NCBI GenBank assembly: GCA_963710715.1
Contig: CAVQBL010000015.1
Location: 186,001-250,000, forward strand
Source: CAVQBL01 sp963710715
Lineage (GTDB): Bacteria > Pseudomonadota > Gammaproteobacteria > DSM-16500
Length of the DNA stretch: 64,000 nucleotides
Direction of reading: 5' to 3'
Shown here: piece after piece, positions 1-8,111 of the stretch
How the letters are laid out: each line of letters begins with the position of its first letter
How positions within the stretch are numbered: the first letter of the stretch is position 1
Position numbers and translations under genes: made by a program
Notes under the pieces: model-generated
Databases searched by the model: none
Told to the model about the DNA's origin: nothing
Seen by the model: the letters and a program-made list of their open reading frames with translations, nothing else

Positions 1-1454
1 TGATTTCCTAACCCAGGCGAAGCTTCCACAACTTGATAACCTACTAAAATATTACGTAATAAAGGCTCGTAACTCTTGCGGCTAATAAATATTACATCCG
101 CGGGCTTTGTTGTTAAAATGGGCCATTTTTTCAATAAACTCTCTTTTGTTTGCGCTACACGCTCACCACGAATAGCATGATTTTTTACTTCCGGCGATAA
201 CTGTAAATAAAAACGCACTTTGTTATCCGCATCTAGCATGACAAAACGCCACTCAGACCAAGGTTTGGTTTTGTCTGCTTCTTGATGCAACTTAGCTGCA
301 AACCCCTTAAACCCTCCCTGCAAAGCAAGTAAAGGTTGTATCACATCAAAACTAAGAAATAAGAGCAAAAAGAACATAGCAGCAACTCTTCCTGCCCACA
401 CATACCGTCTAGCGAATATATCTTTACCTGCTAAAATCCAATCTGCCGTAAATAAAATAGCAAATGGAACCATGGGTAAAATGTAATAGTTGCGTCGAGA
501 ACCACTTAAGGTAAAAAATAAAAATAGCAACAAGCACGCCCATATCATCCATTTGGAATTGGCTGACATACTCCGCCAACGGGATTTAATAGAGAATAAT
601 GCAGGAATAAAGAAAACTGCCCACGGTAATAAATAAACCGGCAAATAAATAAAATAACTATAAATCGGATCTTTATGGTCGAATGGTTGAAAATAACGCA
701 AAATATTTTCTCGATATACGAGATATAAGCCATTTTGGCTATAACCATCATGACTAAAATGACTTGAAGCCCAAAAGGGCAGAAAGTAAATAATTGCCGC
801 GGGAACCATGCTTAAGAAAAAACGCCAATGTAAATGCTTTTTCCATTCTTTTTGCATTAATAAATCAGGCAAAATAACTAATAGCGGTACAATAGCGCCA
901 ACCAGTCCTTTACACAAAGATGTCACTGCAAGAATTAAAAAGAAAACCGCGTAATTAATGAAGTTTTGTTGAGATTTTTTTTCAATATACCAGGATACAG
1001 CAAATAACGAGCCTGCTAAATTAAGCATATCCGCGCTGCTGGTTTTAGCCCAAAAAACAAAGTAAAAAGTTGTTAATAATAGCCAACCCGCTAGCAAACC
1101 TAACTGCCGATCTTTTAACTTTAGGCCAATGCGATAAATGGACCAAATCGCCAATATTCCTGCAAGTGCGGAAGGTAAACGTAGTGACCATACGGTAAAC
1201 CCAATAAAATGAGAAACAGCCACTATTAGCCAATACGATAATAATGGCTTATCGTAATAATTAATGCTTGCAAGATAAGGATGCAAAAAATCATGGCGAT
1301 AAAACATCCCATTCACAATATCTGCCCAACGATTTTCTTGTGTCCAAAGCTCTCGGCCACCCAACATTGTAAACAATAAGATAATAGCCGCGATTAATAG
1401 GTAAACAAACTTGGCGTTTTTACCCCACAATAATTCTGACCATGTCGTATTCAT
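1..1454 (-). CDS. ArnT/PMT-family membrane glycosyltransferase (3' end beyond window)
   Basis: The minus-strand frame is open from an ATG at 1454 to the window edge, about 484 codons, with no stop. Near the N-terminus, after a first membrane helix, it reads GGRELWTQENRWADIV, the acidic first periplasmic loop typical of GT39 (ArnT/PMT) glycosyltransferases. Many hydrophobic helices follow, and a soluble C-terminal part begins around residue 390. Family members use undecaprenyl- or dolichyl-phosphate sugars to modify lipid A or proteins in the inner membrane; the substrate here cannot be told. Start 1454 has GAG about 7 nt upstream; an ATG at 1460 is the alternative. It is divergent from dapA. 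Confidence 0.8.
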   Translation of the reverse strand, partial: MNTTWSELLWGKNAKFVYLLIAAIILLFTMLGGRELWTQENRWADIVNGMFYRHDFLHPYLASINYYDKPLLSYWLIVAVSHFIGFTVWSLRLPSALAGILAIWSIYRIGLKLKDRQLGLLAGWLLLTTFYFVFWAKTSSADMLNLAGSLFAVSWYIEKKSQQNFINYAVFFLILAVTSLCKGLVGAIVPLLVILPDLLMQKEWKKHLHWRFFLSMVPAAIIYFLPFWASSHFSHDGYSQNGLYLVYRENILRYFQPFDHKDPIYSYFIYLPVYLLPWAVFFIPALFSIKSRWRSMSANSKWMIWACLLLFLFFTLSGSRRNYYILPMVPFAILFTADWILAGKDIFARRYVWAGRVAAMFFLLLFLSFDVIQPLLALQGGFKGFAAKLHQEADKTKPWSEWRFVMLDADNKVRFYLQLSPEVKNHAIRGERVAQTKESLLKKWPILTTKPADVIFISRKSYEPLLRNILVGYQVVEASPGLGN

Positions 1455-1562
1455 AACCATACTCTTTTATTATAATCGACACATATTATACTGATATATG
1501 TGTAAAAAAATATGGGATACTGCTAACATAAACCACATTTTTCATATCCATAGGAGGCATAT

Positions 1563-2459
1563 ATGTTTCAAGGTAGCATAGTTGCATTAGTCACACCCAT
1601 GCAAACCGATGGCTCTGTTGACAAAAAGTCACTCCACGACCTTGTGGAATGGCACATTGCTTCATCCACAGATGGGCTTGTTGTCATAGGGTCAACAGGA
1701 GAAGCCGCTACCCTGGGTGATGAAGAACAATTTGAAATCATCTCCAGCGTGGTAAAACAAGTTGCAAAACGCATTCCCGTTATTGCAGGCACAGGAAGTA
1801 ACTGCACGCAACATGCTATTGAATTAACGCAAAATGCAAAAAAAGCCGGTGCAGATGCCGCTCTCATCGTAACACCTTATTACAACAAGCCTCCACAAAA
1901 TGGCTTATATGCACATTATAAAAGCATCGCAGAAAAAGTGTCTTTGCCTATACTCTTATATAATGTACCTGGCCGTACTGCTTGTGATTTATTACCCGAG
2001 ACAATTGAGCGTTTAGCAAAAATTCCCAATATTATCGGAGTTAAAGATGCAACGGGAAAAATTGAGCGTGCAACTGAAATTTTAAAGCGTTGCGGAAAAA
2101 GTTTCGCAATTTACAGTGGCGATGATGAAACCGCCATGGATTTAATATTTGCCGGTGCGAAAGGCGATATTTCAGTCACAGCCAATGTTGCGCCACGCAA
2201 AATGCATGACATGTGCACAGCAGCATTATCTGGGAATAAAGAACTTGCAAAAAAACTCAATGCTGAGCTTATGCCACTGCATAAAAAACTTTTCTTGGAA
2301 GCTAATCCCATCCCAGTGAAATGGGCACTACACACCATGGGACGCATTCCAACCGGCATACGCTTACCACTCTTACAGCTTGATCCAAAGTTTCATCATG
2401 ATGTCAGAGAAGCCATGCGCAGCGCAGGAATTTTAATGCCAGAAACAATTAATTCATAA
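1563..2459 (+). CDS. dapA: 4-hydroxy-tetrahydrodipicolinate synthase
   Basis: DapA condenses pyruvate with aspartate semialdehyde in the cytoplasm, the first committed step to lysine and meso-diaminopimelate for peptidoglycan. The protein has 298 residues, close to the family norm of about 292. Visible motifs are GSTGEAATL (pyruvate-binding loop), YYNKP with the catalytic Tyr, YNVPGRT, and GVKDATG carrying the Schiff-base Lys. The start has a strong AGGAGG ribosome-binding site 6 nt upstream. A short BamC-like lipoprotein gene follows 16 bp downstream, matching the dapA-bamC order of gammaproteobacteria. Confidence 0.97.
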   Translation: MFQGSIVALVTPMQTDGSVDKKSLHDLVEWHIASSTDGLVVIGSTGEAATLGDEEQFEIISSVVKQVAKRIPVIAGTGSNCTQHAIELTQNAKKAGADAALIVTPYYNKPPQNGLYAHYKSIAEKVSLPILLYNVPGRTACDLLPETIERLAKIPNIIGVKDATGKIERATEILKRCGKSFAIYSGDDETAMDLIFAGAKGDISVTANVAPRKMHDMCTAALSGNKELAKKLNAELMPLHKKLFLEANPIPVKWALHTMGRIPTGIRLPLLQLDPKFHHDVREAMRSAGILMPETINS

Positions 2460-2475
2460 ATTTAGGTGCTTTGTT

Positions 2476-2724
2476 ATGTTACGTTATACAAAAAATATTT
2501 TTTTACTTGCATCCTTGTTAGCCCTTACAGGTTGTGGTTACATTTACGGTGAGAATGGGATAATTAAAAATCGTTCACTCGACTATCAAAAAGCACGATC
2601 TATTCCACCTTTACGCATACCCCCAGGGCTTTCTTCTTCTACAATCACTGCACATTATCCCACGTCTGAACATAACTATAATCGCAACACGAAAGTAGAT
2701 TTAACACCACCTGAGTTGTGGTAG
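2476..2724 (+). CDS. bamC: Miniature BamC-like lipoprotein (N-terminal segment only)
   Basis: This is an 82-residue lipoprotein. The signal peptide ends at lipobox LTGC (Cys about residue 20), followed by a short unstructured stretch containing LDYQKARSIPPLRIPPGL. That stretch resembles the N-terminal lasso of BamC, which binds BamD in the outer-membrane beta-barrel assembly complex. E. coli BamC is about 344 residues with two helix-grip domains; both are absent here. The position directly after dapA supports orthology. The stop lies just before a palindromic element (2732-2873), so the gene may be a reduced form or have lost its 3' part. Confidence 0.65.
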   Translation: MLRYTKNIFLLASLLALTGCGYIYGENGIIKNRSLDYQKARSIPPLRIPPGLSSSTITAHYPTSEHNYNRNTKVDLTPPELW

Positions 2725-2731
2725 GGTCGTA

Positions 2732-2873
2732 GGGTCCATTTACAATTCGCCAGGCTGAGCCAGAAAACTACGATTTGTGAGGATCGCAGCGCAGCATATG
2801 TTGTTAATATGTGAGCAGCGAACCGCAACAAATCGTAGTTTTCTGGCCAGCATGGTAGAATTGTAAATAGACC
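2732..2873. repeat. 142-bp imperfect palindrome between bamC and tRNA-Ser
   Basis: The left end GGGTCCATTTACAATTC pairs with the right end GAATTGTAAATAGACCC (one mismatch). Inside it, CCAGAAAACTACGATTTGT pairs perfectly with its inverse, and the centre is also partly self-complementary. It has no coding potential. The structure fits a MITE-like or REP-type mobile element, or a long transcribed hairpin acting as terminator for dapA-bamC. No second copy was seen in this window. Confidence 0.7.
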
Positions 2874-2879
2874 CGTCAC

Positions 2880-2972
2880 GGAGAGGTACCGAAGCGGCCA
2901 CAACGGCACCGACTCGAAATCGGATGGGGGGCTAGCGCTCCCACGTGGGTTCGAATCCCACCCTCTCCGCCA
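2880..2972 (+). tRNA. tRNA-Ser (anticodon CGA)
   Basis: The sequence folds as a class II tRNA. The acceptor stem is GGAGAGG/CCTCTCC with discriminator G and an encoded CCA. The anticodon stem CCGA/TCGG encloses a loop with CGA. A long variable arm (GGGGGGCTAGCGCTCCC) and a T-arm with GTTCGAATC follow. A long variable arm and a CGA anticodon identify serine. It sits at the left edge of a decayed accessory island, a usual place for integrase-driven insertion, though no integrase or duplicated tRNA 3' end was found. Confidence 0.95.
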
Positions 2973-3113
2973 ATTGATGTTCCTGAGATTCCTGAAAATC
3001 CCTTGTTTTTCCGACAAATTAACAACCTATAACTCATTGAATAAGAATCAATTTGCAAACTTTCCAATGTATTGCTATAATTTATATGTCCATTTTTGGC
3101 AGGCACTAACCTT

Positions 3114-3524
3114 ATGAAAGTATCGTTTAACAAAAGCATCACATTCAAAGTCCTAAAGCGCATAGAGCGGCTTTCAGGAGATATTATTTTGCGCTCAGAT
3201 ATTGCCAATATCGCTAACCCTCGTCAAATTAGCCGCGCCTTAGATCGTCTTATTAAAGGTGGATATCTAACAAAGCTTGGCTATGGGGTATACGCCAAAC
3301 TAGCCAGATCTGAAATTGCTCAAACGACCTATCTCAAAGAGGGTGTGCTCCCTACAATGCGAGCAGCACTAAGCAGATTAAATATTCGCTGGGAGCCATC
3401 CCAAGAAGAACAAGACTATCAAGCGGGAAGATCAACACAAATTCCTGCTAATCCAACTACAAAATTAAAAGATAGATTCCGCAGGCAATTGCGCTATCAT
3501 GATATGGAGCTAATACGTGGATAA
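3114..3524 (+). CDS. AbiEi/DUF6088-like antitoxin-type protein
   Basis: The protein is about 136 residues from ATG 3114 (an in-frame TTG lies at 3096). It has a winged-helix arrangement near the N-terminus: a recognition segment PRQISRALDRLIKGGYLTKL followed by GYGVYAKL. This is characteristic of the DUF6088/AbiEi family, the transcriptional repressor half of type IV AbiE toxin-antitoxin/abortive-infection systems. Its 3' end overlaps a GTG-started reading frame that resembles the AbiEii partner but is truncated. It probably represses its own promoter; no operator was identified. Confidence 0.65.
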   Translation: MKVSFNKSITFKVLKRIERLSGDIILRSDIANIANPRQISRALDRLIKGGYLTKLGYGVYAKLARSEIAQTTYLKEGVLPTMRAALSRLNIRWEPSQEEQDYQAGRSTQIPANPTTKLKDRFRRQLRYHDMELIRG

Positions 3525-3657
3525 GCCACTCACCCAAGAACAATTAAAAGAACTTGTATTGCTAACAGCAGAAACACTACGCATTCAGTATCCATCCATC
3601 ATTGAAAAAGATTATTACGTTACAAGCGCTATTCATTCTTTATCAGGCATTGAATAG
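3517..3657 (+). pseudogene. AbiEii nucleotidyltransferase toxin, N-terminal remnant
   Basis: A GTG-started frame overlaps the end of the AbiEi-like gene by 8 bp and encodes 46 residues containing IIEKDYYVTSAIHSL. That matches the opening of AbiEii-type nucleotidyltransferases (EKDYWVT-like motif). It stops before the G-G-[TS]-x-L nucleotidyltransferase motif and the catalytic acidic residues. The toxin is therefore inactive, leaving an orphan antitoxin. Confidence 0.6.
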
Positions 3658-3925
3658 GTTAGAAAGTCTTGGAAAATGCGACAGGATCGATCAGTTTCTG
3701 AGATAATTCATTCGTTAGCTATCCAGCTTCTTTTCTAAAGGTGTCGAATTCGCCACCTTTAAAATTTGGGTTATACATTTGCTCCCAAATTCCTAGAAAT
3801 TCCAATGTAAAAAAATACAGGCAACTTAATGCCAATATTTTATTGTACGGCCTTTCTTAAGGTATACATGGGAAATAATAAGCTGAAAAGCTAGGTAACT
3901 GTCAGCTGTATAACTCAGGTCTTAC
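3658..3925. other. Degenerate spacer with a KilA-N-like scrap
   Basis: No intact gene is visible. On the minus strand at about 3724-3806 a short stretch reads LGIWEQMYNPNFKGGEFDTF, similar to the conserved LGxWExLxNPxFxxxEFxxF segment of KilA-N DNA-binding domains of phages and mobile elements. A stop then interrupts it. The rest is AT-rich and unassigned. Confidence 0.4.
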
Positions 3926-4880
3926 TTATGCGCCCAGCAAAGAGCAACTTTCCAAATAAAATCTCCCTCCTGAATAGTTCAACACCGCATATCCATCTTT
4001 CACATCAGGAAGATTAATATTCCACATTTTTTTAAACCAAAATTCATCCCGTTGAATTTCACGTTTTATTAATTCATATGCCAATTTTGCTTCTGGTGTC
4101 AAACCATCTATAGGCAATTCATCCAACTTTGTTAATTGCGAATTAAACCATACTAGCGACTCATCTATTTCACGAATTGTAAATTGATTCCATATACAGG
4201 TATAAGGCGCACCCATATGCCCACTAATCCAAAAATTTGGCATGAAATGGATTATCAAGCGAGTTAATAATGGTTCTTTGCCTGGACTTACATGCGAAAC
4301 AAAAAAAGAAGGCTTAGTTTTTTTCTTTTAGCTTCTGATACAGTACACCGAATTGATGCAGTGTCGCCCAAACTTTTCCTGCATTCCCTGCGATTGGTTG
4401 TTTAAGTAATTTCTACTCACCAAAAAATTACCGCCCAAACCAAAAATTGAAAATGCTAATTCATTGTTTTCTGTTATTTGGTAGACATTATCTTCGTCAA
4501 GCAAAAATAAATTATTAAATTTTTATTTTTTACTTCTTTAATAACAACAGCATCTTCATGATTACCATAAACTGCGTAAACCGGTACATCAAATTGCTTC
4601 TTATTTTTAGCATAATCTGAAAAATCACCTAACAGCTTATGCTCTCGCACAATTTCAATTAACTTATCTCGGTTAGTTTGTTTATCAACCATAATCTTTG
4701 CCAATATGGAGAATGCGACACCAACAAGAGCAACTCACGAGTACTTAATCGGCGGTAACTAGTCTCATCATAAAAACCAAAATCACCTGCATGAATTACT
4801 AAATCCGCTTTGGTCTTATCGATTAATTGATTAACGACATCCAGCTTACCGTGAGTGTCGCTGACTAATAATGCTTTCAT
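3926..4880 (-). pseudogene. Calcineurin-like metallophosphoesterase, broken by several frameshifts
   Basis: Read across three frames, this stretch contains every motif of a calcineurin-type phosphoesterase in order: SDTHGKL, HAGDFGF, YGNHED, FGLGGNFLV, VSHVSPGKEP and SGHMG. These carry the metal ligands Asp, His, Asn and the late His residues. At least three frame changes occur (near 4690, 4510 and 4330), and an in-frame stop lies near 4330. The full-length ancestor was about 318 residues. The N-terminus directly abuts a RhuM fragment upstream, indicating a deletion junction. I infer a dead gene. Confidence 0.75.
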
Positions 4881-4889
4881 AGAGTGTAA

Positions 4890-4960
4890 TTTCCTGCTTA
4901 TTTTTTTTAGTAGTCTGAAAAAGTTCAGCCATTTGTAATTGGGTTAACCATACCGTTTCC
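4890..4960 (-). pseudogene. RhuM-family virulence protein, short remnant
   Basis: The minus strand encodes ETVWLTQLQMAELFQTTKKN, which closely resembles the winged-helix start of RhuM/DNA-binding proteins found with mobile elements and pathogenicity islands (VWLTQxQMAELFQTTKQNIS). It runs into the start of the metallophosphoesterase pseudogene without its own body. From about 4965 to 5139 the plus strand keeps an open but unassigned 55-codon stretch (IEQIDYHLNKAIENGL...), probably another remnant. Confidence 0.5.
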
Positions 4961-5112
4961 CCTACAGTGCTCGCAACTTTAAATCGTATTGAACAAATAG
5001 ATTATCACTTAAATAAAGCTATAGAAAATGGGCTTACACAAGAAGAACTTGTTGCAGCAGATCCTTATTTACTTTTAATAGATGAGTGGAGACCACCGCA
5101 GCAAGGGAGGGC

Positions 5113-5430
5113 TCAACTATCGAATTTAGGACTATAGTTATTTTCTTTTTTCTGTTCGGGTGCTTCGAGTAAAGCTTGATAAATTTCTCCCAGTTTTCCC
5201 CTATACAAACCAGGGTATTCTTCCTTTGACAATGAACGTATATCTTTCCCTGTTTCTAGTGCATCTATTAAAGCATTTGCAGCTTTTATTATACCTCTTC
5301 TTTCTTTCTCTTTTTCTACTTCCGAGCGATTGAAGAACATAGTTTTTTGCTCTGGGAGAGTTGAAATATACGCTTTAATGTCTTTAATTTTTTCCGCTTT
5401 CAATAGTGGATCAATATGATGGCTTAGCAT
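5113..5430 (-). CDS. Hypothetical small helical protein
   Basis: The protein has 105 residues, is rich in Lys and Glu, and has no signal peptide or membrane segment. It is probably alpha-helical, with a central segment SEVEKEKERRGIIKAAN that could form a short coiled coil. No family was recognised. A GGGGAG motif lies about 13 nt upstream of the ATG. It lies in the accessory island between remnants, so it may be a small effector or a leftover; coding status is uncertain. Confidence 0.45.
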   Translation of the reverse strand: MLSHHIDPLLKAEKIKDIKAYISTLPEQKTMFFNRSEVEKEKERRGIIKAANALIDALETGKDIRSLSKEEYPGLYRGKLGEIYQALLEAPEQKKENNYSPKFDS

Positions 5431-5554
5431 TTTATTATTGAACTCCCCGATAATATTATAAATAATGACGCAATTTTACTATAATGTTCATTATTTTGTC
5501 TATCGAAAATTCATTCATTTATATATGAGAAGCAAGCGCGGATATGGAATAGAC

Positions 5555-5583
5555 TACGGTAATCAAATTTAATTTGTTATAAT
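5555..5583 (+). promoter_or_regulatory. Probable promoter of the avidin-like gene
   Basis: An extended -10 box (TTGTTATAATGG, TATAAT at 5578-5583) lies 42 bp before the start codon. The -35 region (about TACGGT at 5555-5560) is weak. An AAAGGAG ribosome-binding site precedes the ATG. Confidence 0.5.
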
Positions 5584-5624
5584 GGATCCTCTGAGTATGT
5601 TTTATCCCTTTAAAGGAGCTAAAA

Positions 5625-6038
5625 ATGAAATTTAAAAATATTGCTTATATTACTGCCCTCAGTCTATCCTTGCTTAACCAAAGCATTCTTGCAGCCGGCG
5701 ACACGTTTACTTACAAAAATACCCGCGGCTCAGTATTAAAATTACAGTTTAATCCAGACGATACTCTCTCAGGCACTTTCACTACTGCAGTTGCCTCAAA
5801 ACAATGTCAGCAAGCTATTGGTATGAAAAGACCTATCGTAGGTTTTATAGCTAAAAATGCTATAAGTTTTACTGCAAGTTATCCAGAATGTGGCTCAATT
5901 GTCACTTTCACCGGCAACATTGAAGAAAATAAAAAGACTATCGACACAACTGCTATCGTTGCGCATCCATCCGCACAGATAGCCGCAGAAGGTCCTGGCG
6001 CTCGCATGATTAGCCACGATGTATTCAAGCGTAGTTAA
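5625..6038 (+). CDS. Secreted avidin/streptavidin-family protein
   Basis: The 137-residue protein has a signal peptide (cleavage near ILAAG, residue 24). The mature part aligns with streptavidin: NTRGSVLKLQF and LSGTFTTAVAS match the first strands (GSTFIV, LTGTYESAVG). GFIAKNAISFTASYP matches the central hairpin, and MISHDVFKRS matches the last strand, including the biotin-contacting Asp of GHDTF. The Trp residues that line the biotin pocket in streptavidin are missing or replaced (WSGQY becomes FTGNI). Two Cys residues (CQQ..., YPEC) could form a disulfide. It is probably periplasmic or secreted; ligand unknown. Confidence 0.75.
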   Translation: MKFKNIAYITALSLSLLNQSILAAGDTFTYKNTRGSVLKLQFNPDDTLSGTFTTAVASKQCQQAIGMKRPIVGFIAKNAISFTASYPECGSIVTFTGNIEENKKTIDTTAIVAHPSAQIAAEGPGARMISHDVFKRS

Positions 6039-6045
6039 TATATCC

Positions 6046-6074
6046 TGGGGTACTGTATTTAATACAGTGCCCCA
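6046..6074 (+). terminator. Rho-independent-type hairpin after the avidin-like gene
   Basis: GGGGTACTGTATT and AATACAGTGCCCC form a 13-bp stem with one mismatch and almost no loop, followed by AAAATTTCT. It lies 8 bp after the stop codon and ends about 34 bp before the next start. Confidence 0.6.
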
Positions 6075-6107
6075 AAATTTCTCCAGCAAAAACAAAAGAG
6101 ATTCTCA

Positions 6108-7443
6108 ATGAAAACCGTCGACCACATTATTAATGCAAGATGGATTATCACGTGTGAAGAGCAAAATAAAATTTTAGAAAATCATGCACTCGTTATTCAA
6201 GATGGCTTGATCAAAGATATTTTGCCAAGCAGAGAAGCAACAAAAAAATATTCTGCCAAATCCAGTGAAAATTTTACTGGGCATGCACTCATTCCTGGGC
6301 TCATTAACTCTCATACTCACATCGCCATGAATTATTTTCGTGGATTAGCCGATGATTTAGCGCTGATGAATTGGCTCAATAATCATATTTGGCCAGCAGA
6401 AAAAAAATGGGTTAGTCATGAATTCGTGCACGATGCATCGCTTTTTGCGATGGCAGAAATGATTCGCAGCGGGACAACTTGTTTTAATGATATGTATTTC
6501 TTTCTATCCGCCACTGCACAAGCAGCAGAAACCGCGGGTATTCGTGCGCACATTGGCATGACGGTTATGGACTTTCCAACTGCCTGGGCAAAAACACCAC
6601 AAGAATATTTTGATAAAGGATTAGAGTTTTATCAACAATACAAAAATCATCCCCTAATCACGGCAACACTCGCGCCACATGCTATCTACACAGTGTCAGA
6701 AAAAAATTTAATTCGCGTCAAAGAAATCGCAGAAAAATATAATTTAAAAATCAATATGCATGTTCAAGAAACCGCTGATGAAGTGAAACACTCATTAGAA
6801 CAAACCAAGCTTCGTCCACTAAAACGTTTACAGAAAATAGGTTTAGTTTCTCCACGTTTAATTGCTGTGCACATGACACAAATTAACGAAGAAGATTTAG
6901 CGATTCTGCAAACTGAAAAACCTCACATCGTGCATTGCCCAGAATCAAATATGAAATTAGCCAGCGGCACTATGTCCTGTAACAAAATTAAGATCCCTTG
7001 GAATTAATGTTGCGCTTGGCACAGATGGTGCAGCCAGTAATAACGATCTTAATATGTTAGGAGAAATGCGTGTCGCGAGCTTTCTTGCTAAATTAAGTAC
7101 ACAAAACCCTGAAAGCTTGCCTGCTGAAGAAAGCTTAAAGCTTGCAACTCTGCATGGCGCAAAAGCGCTAGGCATTGATCACATCACTGGCTCTTTAACA
7201 ATTGGCAAAGCAGCAGATATAGTGGCAATTCATTTAGATGAAATTGAAACTCTACCGCTTTATCATCCCGTCTCGCAAATAGTTTATGCTGCTGCTCGCA
7301 ATCAAGTCACCGATGTTTGGGTGGCAGGAAAACAATTATTGAAAAATCGCAAGCTAACTACACTAGACGAAAAAGAATTGATAGCAAAAGCAAAAAGCTG
7401 GGGGGAAAAAATAAAGCAAGAAGATGCGGTTACTGTGCCATAA
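6108..7443 (+). pseudogene. mtaD: 5-methylthioadenosine/S-adenosylhomocysteine deaminase (TrzA/MtaD family), one frameshift
   Basis: This is an amidohydrolase that deaminates MTA or SAH in nucleoside salvage. The first 299 codons carry the metal-binding HTH in GLINSHTHIAMNYF, then TLAPHAIYTVS, the HVQET motif, and VHCPESNMKLASG. The remainder in the next frame carries the catalytic GTDGAASNN and the C-terminal GKAADIVAI sheet. One extra base between ASG and CPVTKL (6968-6972) joins the two halves into a normal protein of about 445 residues. Everything else is intact, so it is either a fresh pseudogene or a sequencing error. A scar of a second copy lies at 10133-10310. Confidence 0.85.
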
Positions 7444-7988
7444 TTTAATGAACCCCACCCTCCCATATCTTTAAAATCTTGATTAGTACACACGTAAGCA
7501 CAAAGAGTGCGCAAAGCCTCCGGTGCTATTCTTAAGCACTTTTCTTTCAAATCTTTAGGGTTACTTTCGCTGTACAACTCCTTTGAGTCTCTATTCCTAT
7601 ACTCTAAAATGCCATAAAAAAATCTAAAATCATCAATTTTGCCAACTATATCAATTATACAATAAGCAGTATAAAAATAATCTGCGAAACAAATGCGTTG
7701 ATGTGATTTATCTGTTAGCTTGTCCATGAGACTATCGGCTGTTTTTAAACACTCTATTGCTTGATGCCATTTTATGTTGTTGTTGCCACCTTCAGACAGA
7801 AGAACAACAGCCCTAGATAAATAATCTTTAATTTGTTCCAAATAAAATTGTGATCGTTTGTACCTATTATCACGAAAATTTTTCAGCCATGTGTACAACA
7901 ACCCAATGGCAGTAACAATCGCAGTAACCACAGTCCAGTTAATACTTTTTATCGTATCCATTATTGTATTCATCATAATTACATCCAC
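7302..7988 (-). CDS. Hypothetical membrane-anchored protein, 3' end fused antisense into mtaD
   Basis: The 228-codon frame starts with a single membrane helix (about residues 15-38: INWTVVTAIVTAIGLLYTWL), then a soluble helical region with no recognised domain. The last 47 codons are simply the reverse strand of the mtaD 3' end. The original C-terminus was therefore probably lost at a junction near 7443. Start codons cluster at 7964-7988. It may be a remnant of a defence or effector gene; the function is unknown. Confidence 0.45.
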   Translation of the reverse strand: MDVIMMNTIMDTIKSINWTVVTAIVTAIGLLYTWLKNFRDNRYKRSQFYLEQIKDYLSRAVVLLSEGGNNNIKWHQAIECLKTADSLMDKLTDKSHQRICFADYFYTAYCIIDIVGKIDDFRFFYGILEYRNRDSKELYSESNPKDLKEKCLRIAPEALRTLCAYVCTNQDFKDMGGWGSLNYGTVTASSCFIFSPQLFAFAINSFSSSVVSLRFFNNCFPATQTSVT

Positions 7989-8111
7989 TATATATTAAAC
8001 GATATTATTAAGTTCTATATAATACCATACAAAATAACTAAAATAAACTTGATTTTTGCATAAATTATGCAATAATTGATATTATTTTGTTGTAAATGGT
8101 GAAAATTACAT

